Part shown: one piece after another, positions 25,939 to 33,298 of the stretch
Numbering within the stretch: position 1 is the first letter of the stretch
Layout: each line of letters starts with the position of its first letter
Source of the DNA: an uncultured Lachnospiraceae bacterium
GTDB lineage: Bacteria; Bacillota; Clostridia; Lachnospirales; Lachnospiraceae
Assembly (NCBI GenBank): GCA_947089905.1
Contig: CAMUMG010000001.1
Location: forward strand, 124,001 to 188,000
Length of the DNA stretch: 64,000 nucleotides
Direction of reading: 5' to 3'
Translations under genes and position numbers: made by a program
The notes under the pieces: generated by a model
Databases searched by the model: none
What the model saw: only the letters and a program-made list of their open reading frames with translations
Told to the model about the DNA's origin: nothing

Positions 25939-25947
25939 AAATATTAG

Positions 25948-25990
25948 AGGGTGTCCTAAAAATCAATAAAAGGGCATCCTTTGTTTATTG
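25948..25990 (+). terminator. Terminator of the spoIIIA operon
   Basis: AGGGTGTCCT (25948-25957) pairs with AGGGCATCCT (25971-25980) over 10 positions with two G-U pairs, then TTTGTTTATTG. Confidence 0.65.
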
Positions 25991-26010
25991 TAAAAGTGAA
26001 AAATTAAAGG

Positions 26011-26040
26011 TTGTACAAATCTTTTTATTTGTGATATACT
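26011..26040 (+). promoter_or_regulatory. Promoter of asp23
   Basis: TTGTAC (26011-26016), 18-base spacer, TATACT (26035-26040), leaving an 89-base untranslated leader before asp23. Confidence 0.6.
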
Positions 26041-26129
26041 ATATACTAATCAAGTAAGCGTATAGAATTTGTTGTTCTGGCGATACTTTAGCTAAATCAT
26101 ACAGCAAATCATTCGAAACGGAGGAAACA

Positions 26130-26507
26130 ATGAAAAGGGATAGTGTACAGGAAAAATCAGATTTAGGAAAGATCGGAGAAGTCAAGATTGCAGATGATGT
26201 AGTTGCGACTATTGCTGGACTTGCAGCAACAGAAATTGAAGGTGTAGCAAGTATGCAGGGCAATTTAACCAAAGAGATTGTCGGAAAGTTAGGAATGAAA
26301 AATCTTTCAAAAGGGGTTCGAATTGAAGTAGTTGCAGGAAGTGTAAATGTAGAACTCTCTGTTGTAATGAAGTATGGTTATAGTATTCCAAAAACTTCTC
26401 ATGCAGTACAAGAGAGAGTAAAGAGTTCGATTGAGAATATGACAGGGCTAACCGTGCAAGAAGTCAATATTAAAATTGTTGGTGTAGAACCAGAGCTTGT
26501 TAGATAA
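26130..26507 (+). CDS. Asp23/Gls24-family protein (YqhY-like)
   Basis: A 125-residue protein of the alkaline-shock/Gls24 family, whose members gather at the membrane and are linked to envelope stress and, for YqhY, to acetyl-CoA carboxylase control. The pattern GEVKIADDVVATIAGLAATE, then EGVASM and KNLSKGVRIEV, and the closing GLTVQEVNIKIVGVE are characteristic. ACGGAGGAA precedes the ATG. Its place just before nusB is conserved in Firmicutes, though here 221 bases separate the two. Confidence 0.93.
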   Translation: MKRDSVQEKSDLGKIGEVKIADDVVATIAGLAATEIEGVASMQGNLTKEIVGKLGMKNLSKGVRIEVVAGSVNVELSVVMKYGYSIPKTSHAVQERVKSSIENMTGLTVQEVNIKIVGVEPELVR

Positions 26508-26570
26508 TATGAAAAAGGGTAGTTTAACAATTAACAGAAAGGATTCCCTTTCCTCTTAGGTAGGGAAGGA

Positions 26571-26684
26571 ATGCTAGGAATAATTGTAACGGCAGTAGCG
26601 GGCGGAGCGAAAGCGGTATCCCCTACTGTCATGAAGCAATCTACATAATTGTCTTGCTCTTAACTGCCGCGAGTGGATTGAAAC
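26571..26684 (+). ncRNA. Folded intergenic RNA region ending in a CRISPR-repeat-like sequence
   Basis: Within the 221-base asp23-nusB gap. GGCAGTAGCGGG (26591-26602) pairs with CCCTACTGTC (26621-26630) as a strong hairpin with a GCGAAAGC tip. The same CGGCAGT can instead pair with ACTGCCG at 26663-26669, so two exclusive folds are possible. The 34 bases 26651-26684 start GTC, hold a CTTGC/GCGAG stem and end GTGGATTGAAAC, the layout of a type I-C repeat. A 25-codon frame starts at 26571 with weak support. Whether this is a regulatory RNA, an orphan repeat or mobile debris is open. Confidence 0.35.
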
Positions 26685-26728
26685 AACGACTGCAAAATAA
26701 GTGGTTTAACAAAAAGAGGATAATTCAT

Positions 26729-27175
26729 ATGACCAGAAGGGAAATCAGAGAACACATATTTAAGTTATTATTTCAACGAGAATTTTATGAGCCAGAAGAA
26801 ATGGAAGAGCAGATCGATTGCTATTTTTTAAGAATAGAAGAACTATCCACAGAAGAAAGCAAGGAAACACTTACAACAAAAAAGAAGGCCGAACCTGTTC
26901 AGGAAGATTTGGACTATATTAAGACGCGCTATCAGAAAATAGAACAAAAGTTAGGAGAGATTGATAGTATTTTGACACAAGCGACAAGTGGGTGGAAACT
27001 AAATCGAATGGGAAAAGTAGACTTAAACTTACTGCGGCTTGCTGTATATGAGATTCGATACGATGAAGAAATTCCAGTAAAAGTAGCAATTAATGAGGCA
27101 GTAGAACTAGCTAAAATCTATGGAGGAGATTCTTCTGCTGGATTTATCAATGGAATTTTGGCAAAGATAATATAG
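26729..27175 (+). CDS. nusB: Transcription antitermination factor NusB
   Basis: RNA-binding protein that pairs with NusE (S10) to antiterminate rRNA operons. From ATG 26729, with AGAGGA eight bases upstream, it has 148 residues; the longer upstream frame crosses the structured region and is not used. It starts [19 protein letters not shown] and ends with the conserved [20 protein letters not shown] and [11 protein letters not shown] central charged insertion ([12 protein letters not shown]) is a little unusual. Confidence 0.95.
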   Translation: MTRREIREHIFKLLFQREFYEPEEMEEQIDCYFLRIEELSTEESKETLTTKKKAEPVQEDLDYIKTRYQKIEQKLGEIDSILTQATSGWKLNRMGKVDLNLLRLAVYEIRYDEEIPVKVAINEAVELAKIYGGDSSAGFINGILAKII

Positions 27176-27200
27176 AATAAAACAGGTACAAGTTAAGGGT

Positions 27201-27229
27201 TATCCCTGGATAAATTTAAGCCAGGGATA
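27201..27229 (+). other. Hairpin between nusB and ispA
   Basis: TATCCCTGG (27201-27209) pairs perfectly with CCAGGGATA (27221-27229) around an 11-base loop. Only TTTG follows, so it may be a weak terminator, an RNA-processing site or a structure that limits ispA translation. Confidence 0.5.
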
Positions 27230-27260
27230 TTTGTGCGTTTCAGAAAGTGATGGTCATCGG

Positions 27261-28187
27261 ATGGAATTTTTACAGGAGTTAAAAGAAAGACAAATTGGAA
27301 TAGAAAAAGAAATTTTTGAGTTTTTGCCAATAGAACAAGGAAGACAAAAAATTTTATTAGAAGCAATGAATTATAGTATAAAAGCGGGAGGAAAACGACT
27401 ACGACCTTTATTAATGTCAGAAGTGTTTATGCTTTTATCTGAAATACGACAGGATAATGTAAATCGTACTTTACTCACTCCATTTCTTGCTGCAATCGAA
27501 ATGATACATACATATTCCTTAGTTCATGACGACTTGCCTGCAATGGATAATGATGAATATCGGAGAGGGAAAAAGACTACACATACTGTTTATGGAGAAG
27601 CAGTAGGAATTCTTGCCGGAGATGGACTGTTAAATTTAGCTTATGAAACTGCAATGAAAGCGTTTGATATAACGGAGGAGTGTTTTTATCCAAGAGTCAT
27701 TCAAAGTTTACAGATTCTTTCTAGATGTTCTGGAATTTATGGAATGGTTGGAGGACAGACTGTAGATGTTATAAATAATGGAATTTTATCAGATAAAGAA
27801 GAACTATTGTGGATGTATCAACTAAAAACAGGTGCATTATTAGAAAGTGCTGTCTGTTGTGGAGCAATTTTAGCAGGAGGAACAAAGACAGAACAGAATC
27901 TTTTTTTAGAATTTGCCAAACATTTAGGAATGGCATTTCAAATTCGAGATGACATTTTAGATGTTTGTGGAGATATAAAACTACTTGGGAAACCAATTCA
28001 TAGTGATGAAAAGAATCAAAAAACTACTTTTGTATCCCTCTGTGGTTTAGAGGCGGCGAAAGAAGAGGTAATAAAACAATCCGAATTAGCAGTTCAGATT
28101 TATGATAAAAACTTTGGAAAATTTAGAGATCCAAAGACAGATTTCTTCCGTCAACTTGTATTAGAATTAATTACCAGGGAAAAATAA
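27261..28187 (+). CDS. ispA: Farnesyl diphosphate synthase (polyprenyl synthetase)
   Basis: Condenses IPP with DMAPP and GPP to make farnesyl diphosphate. From ATG 27261 it has 308 residues; an in-frame TTG ten codons earlier is possible, and neither has a strong ribosome site. The first aspartate-rich motif is HDDLPAMDNDEYRRGKKTTH and the second is RDDILDVCGD; GGKRLRPLL binds the diphosphate. Chain length cannot be fixed with certainty, but the context with dxs supports IspA. It follows nusB directly; xseA and xseB, often here, are missing. Confidence 0.93.
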   Translation: MEFLQELKERQIGIEKEIFEFLPIEQGRQKILLEAMNYSIKAGGKRLRPLLMSEVFMLLSEIRQDNVNRTLLTPFLAAIEMIHTYSLVHDDLPAMDNDEYRRGKKTTHTVYGEAVGILAGDGLLNLAYETAMKAFDITEECFYPRVIQSLQILSRCSGIYGMVGGQTVDVINNGILSDKEELLWMYQLKTGALLESAVCCGAILAGGTKTEQNLFLEFAKHLGMAFQIRDDILDVCGDIKLLGKPIHSDEKNQKTTFVSLCGLEAAKEEVIKQSELAVQIYDKNFGKFRDPKTDFFRQLVLELITREK

Positions 28188-28205
28188 TCACAGAGATCGT
28201 AAGAG

Positions 28206-30134
28206 ATGTCGTTTCCCTGCGACAGATTGGAGGATATTTTGTCTGGAATACTGGATCGAGTAAATCAACCAAATGATATTAAAAAGTTGTCAAAAAAAGA
28301 GTATGAAGCACTTGCTATGGAAATCCGTCGATTTTTGGTAATCAATGTTAGCCAAACAGGTGGACATTTAGCGTCTAATCTTGGAGTGGTAGAGTTGACA
28401 ATGGCACTTCATCTATGGATGGATTTCCCAAACGATAAATTAGTCTGGGATGTTGGACACCAATCCTATGTGCATAAGATTTTAACAGGACGAAAGGATA
28501 ATTTTCAGACACTTAGACAATATCATGGCATGAGTGGATTTCCCAAACGAAAAGAAAGTAACTGTGATGCGTTTGATACAGGACATAGTTCTACTTCTAT
28601 TTCAGTTGCAAATGGATTAGCAAAAGCAAGAGATTTAGCAGGAGAAAAAAGAAAAGTTGTTGCAGTGATTGGAGATGGAGCTTTATCTGGGGGAATGGCA
28701 TTTGAAGCTTTAAATAATATCAGTCGAATGAAGACAAATTTAATGATTATATTGAATGATAATAATATGTCAATTGCAGAAAATGTAGGAGGGATGGCAA
28801 GCTATCTTGGAAAAGTTCGAACAAATGTTGCCTATACAGGTTTTAAAGGTGGATTAGAACGATTTTTGAAAAGGCTTCCTGGCATTGGCGAGATTATTTT
28901 AAATAAATTGAAGAAATCAAAAGAATCGATTAAGCATTTATTTATTCCAGGAATGTTATTTGAGGATATGGGACTGACCTATATTGGACCAGTTGATGGT
29001 CATAATATTTCTCAGATGTTAACTGCTTTTGAATCCGCTTCTAAAGTAAAAGGTCCAGTAATTATTCATGTAATTACAAAGAAGGGAAAGGGATATGAAA
29101 AAGCAGAATTAGATCCTTGCAAATATCATGGAGTAGAGCCATTTGATTTAAAGACAGGAAATACATTAGGTCAAAAGAAAAGAACATTTACAGAAATTTT
29201 TTCTGAAACGATGATGGAGTGGTTTCGAAAAGATTCTAAACTTGTTGCTATTACAGCAGCAATGCCAGCGGGAACAGGATTAAATCGAGTGGTGGCAAGA
29301 TATCCAAAGCGTTGTTTTGATGTTGGAATTGCGGAGGAACATGCGGTTACATTTGCAGCAGGATTAGCGGCAGGAGGATTTCATCCGATAGTTGCTATTT
29401 ATTCTACCTTTTTACAAAGAGCTTATGATCAGATTTTACATGATGTCTGTATTGGAGGCCTAAAGGTTATTTTTGCTATTGATAGGGCAGGTATTGTGGG
29501 AAATGATGGAGAAACTCATCAGGGAATTTTTGATCTATCCTATCTTTGCCATATTCCAGGTCTGACTGTGATGGCTCCAGGAAGTGGAAAAGAATTAAAA
29601 GATATGCTTGAATTTGCCATGACATTGGACAAGCCAGTTGCAATTCGCTATCCAAGAGGTAGTGCTTATGAGAGACCAGAAAAACTAGGAAAGTTAATTT
29701 ATGGAAAGTCAGAAGTGATTTTTGAAACTTCTTCAAAAGAGTTAGATATCTGTCTGTTTGCAGTTGGAAGTATGGTAGAAACCGCATTTACAGTTGGAAA
29801 AAAATTAGAACAGGCAGGATATTTAGTAGGAGTAATTAATGTTCGTTTTGTTTCTCCTTTTGATCAAGAAACAATCCAATCTTTTGCTTATCGAACAAAG
29901 ATACTGGCAACTGTAGAAGAAAATGTTACCCGTGGTGGTTATGGAGAGCAAGTAGCTGCATTTTTAGAAAAAGAGAGAATAGTAAAGCCAAAATTTTTAT
30001 CTTTTAGTATACCAGATACGTTTTTAGAGCATGGAGATGTAGAACAATTAAAAAAGAAATGTGGTTTGACACCAGATCAAATGGTAAGCTCTATTCAACA
30101 AGTCTATCAACAAATTACTAAATTAGGAAATTAA
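28206..30134 (+). CDS. dxs: 1-deoxy-D-xylulose-5-phosphate synthase
   Basis: Thiamine-diphosphate enzyme of the MEP isoprenoid pathway, joining pyruvate and glyceraldehyde 3-phosphate. The reading from ATG 28206 gives 642 residues. A TTG at 28239, five bases after GGAGG, would start just before ILDRVNQPNDIKKLS, where most Dxs proteins begin, and may be the true start. Motifs: GDGALSGGMAFEALNN for cofactor and metal, the catalytic glutamate in EEHAVTFAAGLAAGG, and DRAGIVGNDGETHQG. It lies between ispA and tlyA, and three bases separate it from tlyA. Confidence 0.96.
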   Translation: MSFPCDRLEDILSGILDRVNQPNDIKKLSKKEYEALAMEIRRFLVINVSQTGGHLASNLGVVELTMALHLWMDFPNDKLVWDVGHQSYVHKILTGRKDNFQTLRQYHGMSGFPKRKESNCDAFDTGHSSTSISVANGLAKARDLAGEKRKVVAVIGDGALSGGMAFEALNNISRMKTNLMIILNDNNMSIAENVGGMASYLGKVRTNVAYTGFKGGLERFLKRLPGIGEIILNKLKKSKESIKHLFIPGMLFEDMGLTYIGPVDGHNISQMLTAFESASKVKGPVIIHVITKKGKGYEKAELDPCKYHGVEPFDLKTGNTLGQKKRTFTEIFSETMMEWFRKDSKLVAITAAMPAGTGLNRVVARYPKRCFDVGIAEEHAVTFAAGLAAGGFHPIVAIYSTFLQRAYDQILHDVCIGGLKVIFAIDRAGIVGNDGETHQGIFDLSYLCHIPGLTVMAPGSGKELKDMLEFAMTLDKPVAIRYPRGSAYERPEKLGKLIYGKSEVIFETSSKELDICLFAVGSMVETAFTVGKKLEQAGYLVGVINVRFVSPFDQETIQSFAYRTKILATVEENVTRGGYGEQVAAFLEKERIVKPKFLSFSIPDTFLEHGDVEQLKKKCGLTPDQMVSSIQQVYQQITKLGN

Positions 30135-30136
30135 GT

Positions 30137-30958
30137 ATGGATCAGAATAAAAAAGAACGTTTAGATGTTTTATTAGTAAAAAGAAATTTAGTGGAGTCCA
30201 GACAAAAAGCAAAAGCAGCAATTTTAGATGGACTTGTATTTGTTAATGGAGAAAGACAGGATAAAAAGGCAGGAAGTCTATTTGAAGAAAATGTTTCTAT
30301 TGAATTACAAAAAGAACCTCTTACCTATGTGAGCCGTGGTGGATTAAAGTTAGAAAAGGCATTAGAAACATTTCAAATTTCCTTAGATGGTTTATTTTGC
30401 ATAGATATAGGAGCATCCACAGGAGGATTTACAGATTGTATGCTTTCTCATAAAGCAAAAAAAGTGGTTGCTATTGATGTTGGGACAAATCAGTTGGTGC
30501 CTAAATTAAAGAAAGATGAACGAGTTATTTCAATGGAACAGACTAATATCCGTTATGTGACACCAAAACAGATTGGACAGATGGCACAATTTGTTTCCAT
30601 TGATGTTTCTTTTATTTCTTTGACAAAGGTATTTGCGCCCGTTTTTTCTTTAATGGAAGAAGGGGCGAGTTTGGTCTGTCTTGTAAAACCTCAATTTGAA
30701 GCAGGAAAAGAAAGAGTTGGGAAAAAAGGTATTGTACGTGAAAGTGCCATTCATAAAGAAGTGATAGAACAGGTTCTATTATCCGCTATACAAACTGGAT
30801 TTCAATTTTGCGACTTGACTTTTTCCCCCATAAAAGGTTCAGGAGGAAATATTGAATATTTATTATATTTGAAAAAACAAATTAAGCAAGAGCATATTGA
30901 AAGAGTTTGGAATCTGGTGGAAAGTACAGTAGAAACAGCATTTCAGACACTTCATTAA
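30137..30958 (+). CDS. tlyA: TlyA-family rRNA 2'-O-methyltransferase
   Basis: Fusion of an N-terminal S4 RNA-binding domain (LDVLLVKRNLVESRQKAKAA) and a C-terminal FtsJ-like methyltransferase. The SAM site is CIDIGASTGGFTDCML (about residue 90), followed by VAIDVGTNQL and the catalytic-type lysine in LVCLVKPQFEAG. It is 273 residues, the family norm. Mycobacterial TlyA methylates 16S and 23S rRNA and sets capreomycin sensitivity; in Firmicutes the name YqxC is also used. Position in the dxs-nadK string is conserved. Confidence 0.94.
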   Translation: MDQNKKERLDVLLVKRNLVESRQKAKAAILDGLVFVNGERQDKKAGSLFEENVSIELQKEPLTYVSRGGLKLEKALETFQISLDGLFCIDIGASTGGFTDCMLSHKAKKVVAIDVGTNQLVPKLKKDERVISMEQTNIRYVTPKQIGQMAQFVSIDVSFISLTKVFAPVFSLMEEGASLVCLVKPQFEAGKERVGKKGIVRESAIHKEVIEQVLLSAIQTGFQFCDLTFSPIKGSGGNIEYLLYLKKQIKQEHIERVWNLVESTVETAFQTLH

Positions 30959-31021
30959 AAGAAAGTGCTTGTTATATTATACATTATGTGGTATTATTAA
31001 TACATAAATGGGGAGGGAAGA

Positions 31022-31879
31022 ATGGAGCGATTCTGCATTATTGCAAATCAATCAAAAGAAGCAGCATATCAGATAGGAGAACAAATTGCAACATATTTGC
31101 ATGAGCAGGGAAAGCAAGTGACATTTGCCCCTTGGAAAACAGGAAAAGAAGGATATTATACAGATGTTTCTGTATTACCAAAAAATATCGAAGCTGCGGT
31201 TGTGTTAGGGGGAGATGGTACAATTTTGCAGGCGGCAAAAGATCTTCTACAGACGGGAATACCAATTATCGGAATTAACATGGGAACCCTTGGATTTTTA
31301 GCAGAAACCGAACTTTCGGAGGTAGATAAAACATTTCAGGCACTATTTTCTGAACAATATGAAATAGATGAACGAATGATGCTTTCCGTTCAAATTTTAA
31401 GAGAAAAAGAAAAACTATTTTCAAATCAGTTTTATGCACTCAATGATGCAGTAATTACAAGAAGTGGATTTTCTAGATTAATTACAGTTGGAATATATGT
31501 GGATGGTGCATTGATCAATGATTATCGAGGGGATGGAGTGATTATATCAACGCCCACAGGTTCAACTGGATATAATCTTTCTGCAGGAGGACCTGTTGTA
31601 GTACCAAAAGCACAGTTAATTGTCATTACTCCAATCTGCCCCCATACGTTAAATACAAGAAGTATTGTAGTATCTTCTAAAGATAAAGTTGAAATTCGAA
31701 TTCGCCAAAGCAAAAAAACACAACAGGAAGAAGCAATTCTTACTATAGATGGAATTACGCCTATCCATCTAAGAGCGGATGATACTATTTTTATAGAACG
31801 GGCGGAATATACAACAAAGCTGATTCGGCTAAAAGAAAAGAATTTTTTTAATATTTTAAGGACTAAAATTGGTGGTTAA
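31022..31879 (+). CDS. nadK: NAD kinase
   Basis: Phosphorylates NAD to NADP. The 285-residue protein has the GGDGT catalytic motif (VVLGGDGTILQAAK, about residue 63) and INMGTLGFL, then the second motif LNDAVITRSG (more often LNEVVI) and the glycine-rich DGVIISTPTGSTGYNLSAGG. GGGGAGGG stands close before the ATG. It is 26 bases from argR by the chosen start, in the usual order. Confidence 0.96.
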   Translation: MERFCIIANQSKEAAYQIGEQIATYLHEQGKQVTFAPWKTGKEGYYTDVSVLPKNIEAAVVLGGDGTILQAAKDLLQTGIPIIGINMGTLGFLAETELSEVDKTFQALFSEQYEIDERMMLSVQILREKEKLFSNQFYALNDAVITRSGFSRLITVGIYVDGALINDYRGDGVIISTPTGSTGYNLSAGGPVVVPKAQLIVITPICPHTLNTRSIVVSSKDKVEIRIRQSKKTQQEEAILTIDGITPIHLRADDTIFIERAEYTTKLIRLKEKNFFNILRTKIGG

Positions 31880-31905
31880 AAGTTATGAAAAAGACAGGGG
31901 GAAAG

Positions 31906-32355
31906 ATGAAGGTTGGCAGACAGAGTAAAATTATAGAACTGATTACGAAATATGAGATTGAAACACAGGAGGAATTGGCACAGCGATTATTAGAAGCAGG
32001 ATACCATGTTACACAGGCAACAATTTCAAGGGATATTAGGGAATTAAAGTTGACTAAAGTAACAGCAGAACGAGGAAAGCAAAAGTATATTGTACTAAAT
32101 ACAAAAGAAACAGAATTTACAGAAAAGTATGTAAGAGTTTTAAAAGATGGATTTCTTTCTATGGATCAGGCACAAAATATTATGGTAGTAAAAACCGTTT
32201 CCGGTATGGCAATGGCAGTAGCTGCTGCTTTAGACGCTTTGCATATTGATGGTATGGTAGGCTGTATTGCTGGAGATGATACAATTCTTTGTGCAATTCG
32301 AAATACAGAAGAAACAACATTAGTAATGGATAAGCTCAAACGTTTGCTTGGTTAG
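31906..32355 (+). CDS. argR: Arginine repressor ArgR/AhrC
   Basis: Arginine-responsive hexameric regulator. Starting at ATG 31906, five bases after GGGGGAAAG, it has 149 residues, the family length; an ATG seven codons upstream is possible but less typical. The winged-helix DNA-binding part reads RQSKIIELITKYEIETQEEL in the first 25 residues with the recognition stretch VTQATISRDIRELKLTKV. The C-terminal arginine-binding domain carries GMAMAVAAALDAL and the aspartates of GCIAGDDTILCA. It lies between nadK and yebC. Confidence 0.95.
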   Translation: MKVGRQSKIIELITKYEIETQEELAQRLLEAGYHVTQATISRDIRELKLTKVTAERGKQKYIVLNTKETEFTEKYVRVLKDGFLSMDQAQNIMVVKTVSGMAMAVAAALDALHIDGMVGCIAGDDTILCAIRNTEETTLVMDKLKRLLG

Positions 32356-32383
32356 AAGATCATAAAACAGAAGGAGAAAAGAA

Positions 32384-33112
32384 ATGTCAGGACATTCAAA
32401 GTTTGCTAATATTAAACATAAAAAAGAAAAAAATGATGCAGCAAAAGGAAAAATTTTTACTAGATTAGGGCGTGAAATTGCGGTTGCAGTAAAAGAAGGT
32501 GGACCAGATCCAAACAATAATAGTAAATTAAAGGATATAGTTGCAAAAGCAAAAGCAAATAATATGCCAAATGATACGATTGATCGCAGTATTAAGAAAG
32601 CGGCTGGAGAAGGAAATAATGTAAATTATGAATTTGTAACCTATGAAGGATATGGACCGAGTGGAACAGCAATTATTGTAGAAGCATTGACAGATAATAA
32701 AAACCGGACTGCTGCCAATGTTAGAAATGCTTTTACAAAAGGAAATGGAAATGTTGGAACACAGGGTTGTGTTTCTTTTATGTTTGATAAAAAAGGTCAA
32801 ATTATTATTGATAAAGAAGAATGTAGTATAGATGCTGATGAATTAATGATGTTAGCATTAGATGCAGGTGCAGAAGATTTTTCAGAAGAAGAGGACAGTT
32901 ATGAAATTTTAACTAATCCAGAAGAATTTTCTATTGTACGAGAAACATTAGAGAATAAAAATATTCCAATGATAGAGGCAGAAGTCACAATGATACCACA
33001 GACATGGGTAGAACTTACAAAAGAGGATGATATTAAAATGATTCAAAGAACATTTGATTTATTAGATGATGATGATGATGTTCAAAATTATTACCATAAT
33101 TGGGCAGAATAG
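32384..33112 (+). CDS. yebC: YebC/PmpR-family protein
   Basis: A 242-residue protein of the YebC family, starting [20 protein letters not shown] and continuing [30 protein letters not shown] and [20 protein letters not shown], all family hallmarks. Members act as DNA-binding regulators or, as shown more recently, as ribosome factors that ease proline-rich stalling, which would overlap with efp in role. AAGGAGAAAAGAA precedes the ATG. The C-terminus is very acidic (LDDDDDVQ). Its placement between argR and a cell-surface gene departs from the usual argR-recN adjacency. Confidence 0.95.
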   Translation: MSGHSKFANIKHKKEKNDAAKGKIFTRLGREIAVAVKEGGPDPNNNSKLKDIVAKAKANNMPNDTIDRSIKKAAGEGNNVNYEFVTYEGYGPSGTAIIVEALTDNKNRTAANVRNAFTKGNGNVGTQGCVSFMFDKKGQIIIDKEECSIDADELMMLALDAGAEDFSEEEDSYEILTNPEEFSIVRETLENKNIPMIEAEVTMIPQTWVELTKEDDIKMIQRTFDLLDDDDDVQNYYHNWAE

Positions 33113-33124
33113 GATATTTGATAC

Positions 33125-33164
33125 AAAAGGCCGCTTTCTAAAAATGGCAGGAAAGTGGCTTTTT
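33125..33164 (+). terminator. Terminator after yebC
   Basis: AAAAGGCCGCTTTC (33125-33138) pairs with GAAAGTGGCTTTTT (33151-33164) over 14 positions, with two G-U pairs, ending in a T-run. Confidence 0.75.
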
Positions 33165-33190
33165 CATCTGAATAAAAGAATTTTTTTGAA

Positions 33191-33220
33191 TGACACAGAA
33201 GTGTCAAAAAGCCGTATTAT
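33191..33220 (+). promoter_or_regulatory. Palindrome over a putative promoter of the BIG2 protein gene
   Basis: TGACACAGAAGTGTCA (33191-33206) is a perfect dyad with a 4-base centre. Its first half overlaps a possible -35 (TGACAC) placed 18 bases before TATTAT (33215-33220). A repressor operator is a fair guess. Confidence 0.4.
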
Positions 33221-33298
33221 ACTAATGATACACCGGAAACGAGTGGGAATATAGGAAACGAAATACAAAAAAAGGAATGATTCTATGGAGGCGATTAT

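Noticed and set aside
26654-26728. Upstream extension of nusB
   Set aside because: It runs through the structured region and the repeat-like sequence, with no ribosome site; ATG 26729 has a good one and matches NusB length.
33191-33206. The BIG2 promoter palindrome as a second MerR site
   Set aside because: Half-sites agree, but the centre is four bases instead of one, and the promoter spacing is not the MerR form.
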